NCBI GenBank assembly: GCA_933228895.1 | Contig: OW121851.1 | Location: 123,923,624-123,987,623, forward strand | Reading direction: 5' to 3' | Origin: Platycnemis pennipes | Taxonomy: Eukaryota; Arthropoda; Insecta; Odonata; Platycnemididae | Length of the DNA: 64,000 nt | Part shown: positions 58,504 to 64,000 of the stretch, in pieces | Numbering within the stretch: the stretch's first letter is position 1 | How the letters are laid out: each line of letters begins with the position of its first letter | The notes under the pieces: generated by a model | Seen by the model: the letters and a program-made list of their open reading frames with translations, nothing else | Told to the model about the DNA's origin: nothing | The model's database searches: none | Translations under genes and position numbers: made by a program

Positions 58504-61384
58504 TTGGAATCCATCGATCCCACAGTAACTCACTACATGTTAATCTAATTTTAGTTTCGCAACCCTGAATTTCAACCCCCACTGGATGTTAAAATCAGGC
58601 CGTCTGTCCCAAGGACAGGAGTGGTGGCGCATCCTTGACTGCTCCCGTGACAGCCCCTCATCACCTTCTTTTGTTCCCTTCGACTCGCTCCACTTGGGGG
58701 CGACTGGACCGCGGATGAAGGCCACACTTATGTTTTGGCACGGCCATTCTAACCCTCTCCTGATATCATTTCGGACGAACCGATCTTAAAGCGGGGCAAC
58801 CCATTCTTTCGGAGCACTCGAGATTTCGTTCGGAAACGCTTTCGGATGTCAGTTAACATGTCAACAGAGCTCTATGAGTTGAGATCCCAATTACGTACTC
58901 CATTTTGGGATGTGGAGGGGCGTATTTAGTGCTTGAATCCTTATAATATCTCGCGAAAATTGATATTTATTATTCGCCTGGCCATCTCCCAAGCATCGTC
59001 TATTTTCAAGCCATTCTCTCATTTCAACGGCGAGGTAGCCCTGTGCTTCTAGTGTGTGTCGATTACGGTTAAAGATTCCTTGTGAAACCTAAGACGACTG
59101 ATTTGCCAGTTTACTCGTAGTTAACGGACGTTTTGCCGAAGTAAAATCTTACTGGCCAGTTTTCTACTTCTTAAGAAAACTTTATATTTAGAAATTAAAA
59201 AAAATTGAATTAAGTGCGCTGAAATACGCTAAAAACAGTTCATCCATTATGAGTGCCACACTAATCATCTCAGATTCCTCTCAACTTGTATTTTTTAATG
59301 AAAATTTGACTGTCAGTTGGATTATGTTCTTCTTTTGGATGATTTTATCCAATCTGGATGAAGAAAATGGCGCTTATTCTAACTTGGCAGCACAATGTAA
59401 CTGATGTAACTCTTGTATCCCTCTGAAATAACTTTATATCTCATTTATTAATTGAGGAAAATAGTATATTATTCATCATTTAGGGTATCCTTATCATCAT
59501 TTCTAAGTTTTGTTGGCTCTTGTGATAAAATGGATGAAAATACCATTTTGTCCATCACTACATTATGTGTATTTGCATTCTTATTTATCTCTTCTTGAAT
59601 GACTAAATTCTTATTAAATACCGTGATTATGACGCCAAATAACGATGATATGATTCGGTTTTTATCTATTTCATCGTTACATTGGATTTATTTCGGGAGT
59701 GGGAATATTTAGTGAGGTCGTTCTAAAATAAATTCAGATTTTAACACCTCCATCTCTTGTCTGAAATTATAAATGTAAAATCCATTGCAAAAACTTGTAA
59801 CTTGAAGTCGGAGTAGAAGGTCGCACAGAGGATGGTTACGCTTGAACGTGACGCGAAGCATCTAAATTTAAATGTCTAAAAAGACCTGCGGGGCGAGATG
59901 ATGGGGAGGCGGGAGGGAAAAGTGGGCAGGGCACCAAGCACACTGGACCCCACGGTCACTTTCGCAGGGGCTCCCCTAGCATTGAAAGGTCGATTCCTTT
60001 CCCATGCTGAAGGCTGCGATGCAACCGGTGACGTGAATTGCTTACCGCGCGTTGGTGGGAAAAAGGAAACGGACACAGCCAGCGCGTAACGTGAGACCGT
60101 GTACGTAGGAGATGGGCATATCCCATCTCTTACGTTTCACGTTCAAGGAAAACCAATGAAAACACTCTCATGATTTGACGATAAGGAGCCACCTGTTGGG
60201 ATTTATAGAAGTCACAAATGGATGCATGCCTCTTCTGAACAAAATTTTAGTCAAACTTACTTCAGTCTTTGGTTTCAGCTCAGAGAATTTCCTGACTTTT
60301 TTGCTACGTGGGAATCAATGAATGAATAGTTGTTTGAAGTCATAGTGTTTCAGTGAGATTTTACAAGGAAACTAATGACATAAAAAAGCTTCATTGCGGT
60401 TTTTGCCGTTGGTTAGATCGCGAAAATTTAGTGAGGAAGGATTAAACACGGTTTTCACGAATTAATTCTAGTGAGTTATGATAAAATCAAGAGATATGGT
60501 AACTTCATTAGCGGCATGGAATACGTAAGTGCCTATACAGTCTTGAAAATAAATCGTTAGCTCCTGTTTACATTCGCTACGTATTCCCTTTAACGCTTTC
60601 GTCGGTTTATTTATTTCCTGAGGGTCGCTTTTGTCGATTGTGCCCGCTAGAGAAAAGGTTCCCGTCTCACGTTTCCCGTAAACGACTCACGTCACCCGTT
60701 TGCGAAGATCGTGTCCCAGCCTTAAGGCGGTTCTTGACTTTCTGTTTCATCCTCAACTCCGGAGTTTGACAAGTATGCTTTTCGTCTTGGACATCGTTCC
60801 CTCGGCAGTAATGCCTGAGTAGCTTTTTGTTAATCATTGGTTAATTGGTTAAAGTTGATCATTTCCTTCTCGTCGACGTGATATTTTTGTTCAAATATGA
60901 TTTTAATTAACCTTCATATAAGTCTGATATCCCGCACTGACGCCAGAGTCCAAAGACGCCAAAGCAATCGAGGGAGTTCTAATGATTCAGTTTAAAGTCT
61001 ATCTTGTGTTAAATTATTTCAATAACACCTTTTCTATCTTTTCCATTAACTGGGAATTTTCTTTTGCAGAAATATAATGTACTTGAGATTAATTAGGTGC
61101 AAATGCCTTCGCCTTATAGTAACGGTTTGCTCAGAATACTCAGAATACTTAGTTTGTCGCGGAGGAAAACAAAAATGATTTCAACACTGGTTTCGCTCGC
61201 AGTTATCTGGGTAAAGTGACTGGCATCTAAGGTTATTAGCGCCATTAAGGGTAAGGTGGGCAGTAATGTAGATGTGGGAATTTTCTGAGGAATGAAAGAA
61301 GCGTGAAACTCTATAAATAAATAAGTAAATGGAACTTGGCGTTTAAATTAGCTAATTATTAACGAATAGCTTGAAAAAGTCGAC

Positions 61385-61500
61385 AGTTAACGCACCACCT
61401 GACACACAGAGGTCAGTAGAGACTGGGACTCCCGCTGGAAAAGATCTGACGCTGACGAGATTCGAACCCAGGCCCTGAAAATGGGGAGTTATTATTCCAG
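61385..61500 (-). repeat. tRNA-derived SINE head, minus orientation
   Basis: On the minus strand GGGCCTGGGTTCGAATCTCG gives a good B-box. Upstream of it lie a plausible anticodon arm and an A-box-like GATGGGGCTGGAATAATAAC. It falls inside the 183-codon minus-strand frame, which explains part of that frame. Confidence 0.5.
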
Positions 61501-61968
61501 CCCCATCGTCTTGAAGACGTTCTTTCATTGTTCCTAAGTAGCAGGCAGGAGTTACGTATTGACTCAGAAATTTGAAGTATATTTCTCCATTTGCTATGTT
61601 GATATGTAATCGAGAACAGAGGATATGAGCAAAGGATGATTGGGGATGGAAGAATATGGAGTCAAAATTACCCAAAAAGATCTGTGAATGATTTGAAACC
61701 GAACTAAGTATTCTACGTGTAGCATGATATCTCCAAACCGAAATATACTCGCTCAATAATGCCGAATAGTCTCCGCCACAGTCTGCCTCGTGGGTCAGCC
61801 TGCATTCGAGCCACCATACCAACCCAGTTACTGATTCCGTCCACACTGACAGCTGTGAGACCGTCTTCTGTCCAGACTTAACAAAAATTGATTCCGTGGG
61901 CACAACGTCCGCTGTTTGATTGGTGTTGTGGCAAATTTTTCCCCACGGTCGGAGTGATCGCTTTTCGC

Positions 61969-62292
61969 AGGTGAGGGGAGCTGTGTTTAATACCGTCGGG
62001 GTTATCTCGAATAGGTAACCAAGGAGTCACGTGATGCAAACACGAATGGTTCGCAAATTTGGTGTGTCTGAATCGCTCGTTGCAATATCATTAATTGTTT
62101 TCACAGATTTTTTCTCATGTCTCGACTATAGAGCCCCCAGATGGGATAAAACACAAATGTAAACAATGAATGAGGTTATAATCAGCGGTTTCAACACACC
62201 AGATTTGCAAACCATTCGTGTTTGCACCACGTGACTCCTTGGTCATTTAACCGAGATAATCCCGATAGTTTCAAACACAACCCCCCTGGTGA
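61969..62292. mobile_element. Palindromic repeat family A, copy 3
   Basis: The element has outer ends GAGGGGAGCTGTGTTTAATA and, reversed, CACCAGGGGGGTTGTGTTTG. The box CGAATAGGTAACCAAGGAGT followed by CACGTGATGCAAACACG faces the right-hand mirror at 62216-62241. The middle shows GTTTTCACAGATTTTTTCTC against a decayed partner. It is the closest to a consensus at both ends. Confidence 0.75.
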
Positions 62293-64000
62293 GATATCGT
62301 TGCTTGTAGGACAGGAAACAGTTAAATGATCCGCTATCCCTCCCGTCGCTGGTTCTAATTTTTGCCCCAGACGCCACCCACGTAAGCCTCTTTCTCTTAG
62401 CCGCTGCGACCTGGCGTGCCTTTGAAAGAACTGGGGCACGGGTAAAAAAATCTTGTCCCTCTTACCACGGAATGGGAGACACAAAGCCTAAATATTGAGA
62501 ACATCTTTAAAAGAGAGGGAAATTAAACATCGGCTCAAAACCTTTAGTGTATTTTGGGGAACTCGTTGAAGTAACACCTTGAAGTTTATATTTTGAGTTA
62601 AATTCTCAAAACATTGATGAGGAGTTACCATATTTTTTCCGTCGGAAATTTAAGTGTTAATCAAGTTCTATAGACTTTTTTTTTGTCACACATCTTTAGT
62701 TTATCACACAAATTGGTGGTGTTGAAGGCATGCAAAAAACTACACTTATCAGATGCTCCAAAGTGTTATTTTCCTCTCGCGTAAGTTTCTCATCTTAAAA
62801 CTTCCTCTCGGGAAGTTCACAATGTCACTGAAAATACTCAAAAATAAATACGGTATTTCTCTCAAGTAAAAAACATGTGAAGCCAACTCTAAATTTGATC
62901 TCATCTTTCGAATGGCAAAGAGCAAAATACAGTGTTAAATGCATCGTATTCTGTTATTTTTTAAAAATTGATTTTACGTTTTTGCGCCAATATTTCCTCT
63001 TTTTTTAGGCATAAAATGAAAAGTTTCACCACATCATCATCTAGTGGGCAATTGAATGCGAACATCCAGCTTCATCCCAGTAGTTCATGACCTCTACTGT
63101 GCTTTCTGCTGTTGAAGGATTCCTTAATTGTTCTAAAATGATTCTAAAAAGAGGAACCAGGATCCTCTTCTCAAAAATCTAAGTAGTCACTATCCGTTCT
63201 CATCTCCACTTTTTTGTCCAATGACCTCAAATAGCAATGAGTCATTTAATCCGTAATTTAATTACGGATTCAAACACAAGTACTTTCATGAGTAGATAAC
63301 ACCGCGGTAATCAGACTACACTCCTATGTCAGAAAATGTTGGCCAGAGTGGTTTTCAATAAAGATTAGCGATACATCGCAAACTGTGAAGAAGTTACAGA
63401 TATGTAAAAGTGATAAGCATAACCTGAACTTGTTCCGGCGAAGCTGTGAATTGTGATAAGTGTGATCTGCGATCTATGGTGTTACCGTTGACAACCGCCG
63501 TAAATGCCGCTATGTGATGGAGATGAAGCACGCTGAAGGCACTGATTATTCTGTCATTATATAGTGATTATTTTGACTGCCAATGTTAAAAATGAAAAAG
63601 GAGGAAAAACAGGCATTTTTTTTATTATTTGATTTCAAGTTACCAGGGGAAGAGTTGTCGAATTCTCATCCATATACCTTTTGATGAAACATCTTCAAAA
63701 GATTATGGTAAACATCTACGTTAATTTATCTCATCTCTTGATCGAAGAGTCTTAAAAAACTTTTGGAGATATTTATTCAAATAAATATATAAGGCTGACA
63801 AATACGACCATTCTTCTCCTTGTATGGTACCTTGAAATGAAATTATAAAAAAACAATGGTTTAAATTCTGGTCACTGGTCTAAATAAATCACAGGTCTAG
63901 AATTCTAATCAGTGCTCACAGTATGCCATGAACGTTGACGTAAGGACATGACCAGTCCCATAAAATGTGATCGCAATCACATTTTGTAATCACAGTTATT

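Larger units (their letters stand above)
45153..64000. other. Downstream region without a supportable coding exon
   Basis: Nearly 19 kb carries repeats and GC-rich blocks but no exon I can defend. If exon 7 is right, this is intron 7. Frames of up to 185 codons (47640-48197) or 183 codons (61352-61903, minus) are GC-composition artefacts or run through SINE sequence. The stretches 46320-47320, 49000-50040, 50700-52260, 53700-55080, 58800-59870 and 62300-64000 show only AT-rich sequence, simple runs and very short palindromes (63248-63270 and 63962-63985). Confidence 0.5.

Noticed and set aside
60097..60141. Short palindrome around GGAGATGGGCATATCCCATC
   Set aside because: Only about 16-bp imperfect arms; too short to claim as an element.
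61352..61903. 183-codon minus-strand frame
   Set aside because: Its C-terminal third is a reversed tRNA-derived SINE, and the rest has no recognisable motif or splice context.
63962..63985. Palindrome AAAATGTGAT/ATCACATTTT at the window end
   Set aside because: Ten-bp arms in AT-rich sequence at the edge; it may be the start of an element that continues outside, but this cannot be judged here.

Overview
This is eukaryotic nuclear DNA from an arthropod, most likely an insect with a medium to large, repeat-rich genome. The signs are GT-AG introns of 4 to 12 kb, GC-rich exons in AT-rich introns, many tRNA-derived SINE heads, decayed non-LTR retrotransposon tails, a dead mariner copy and many palindromic MITE-like elements. 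I cannot name the species. No operons, CRISPR arrays, rRNA genes or convincing functional tRNA genes were seen.

The window is dominated by one plus-strand gene. I assembled it from six coding exons whose phases agree at every junction: 4170-5557, 10798-11084, 20149-20325, 24227-24346, 28836-29120 and 33128-33291. Together they give 2421 nt, or 807 codons with no stop. A plausible seventh exon at 45046-45152 also fits in phase. The gene is open at its 3' end. The product starts with a hydrophobic hairpin of about 34 residues, then has long Pro/Ser-rich disordered sequence, Thr/Val-rich TTTTVTRR-type repeats, an FTR..GGSVR..SQKFQ-type motif, an acidic stretch and a charged helical segment. The composition and short motifs suggest a smoothelin-family (CH-domain, actin-associated) protein. 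This rests on family memory and not on an alignment, and the expected C-terminal CH domain is not in the window.

Layout: 1-2600 is upstream sequence with a small foldback. 2620-2990 is a degenerate tandem repeat of about 147 bp. 2990-3870 is a CpG-rich promoter or 5' UTR zone, followed by exon 1. Introns 1 to 6 carry most of the mobile DNA: SINEs, LINE tails, a Harbinger-like MITE with TAA duplications, a palindromic family with three copies (21.4, 38.0 and 62.0 kb), an element of about 1.6 kb with terminal inverted repeats of about 200 bp and a protein remnant, and a hAT-like element. From 45.15 kb to the end I find no exon I can defend. That part holds two GC-rich blocks, hairpins, an 87-bp tandem duplication, a mariner remnant, an inverted pair of SINEs and further repeat copies. 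Most ORFs in the window are chance frames of GC-rich DNA or run through repeats.
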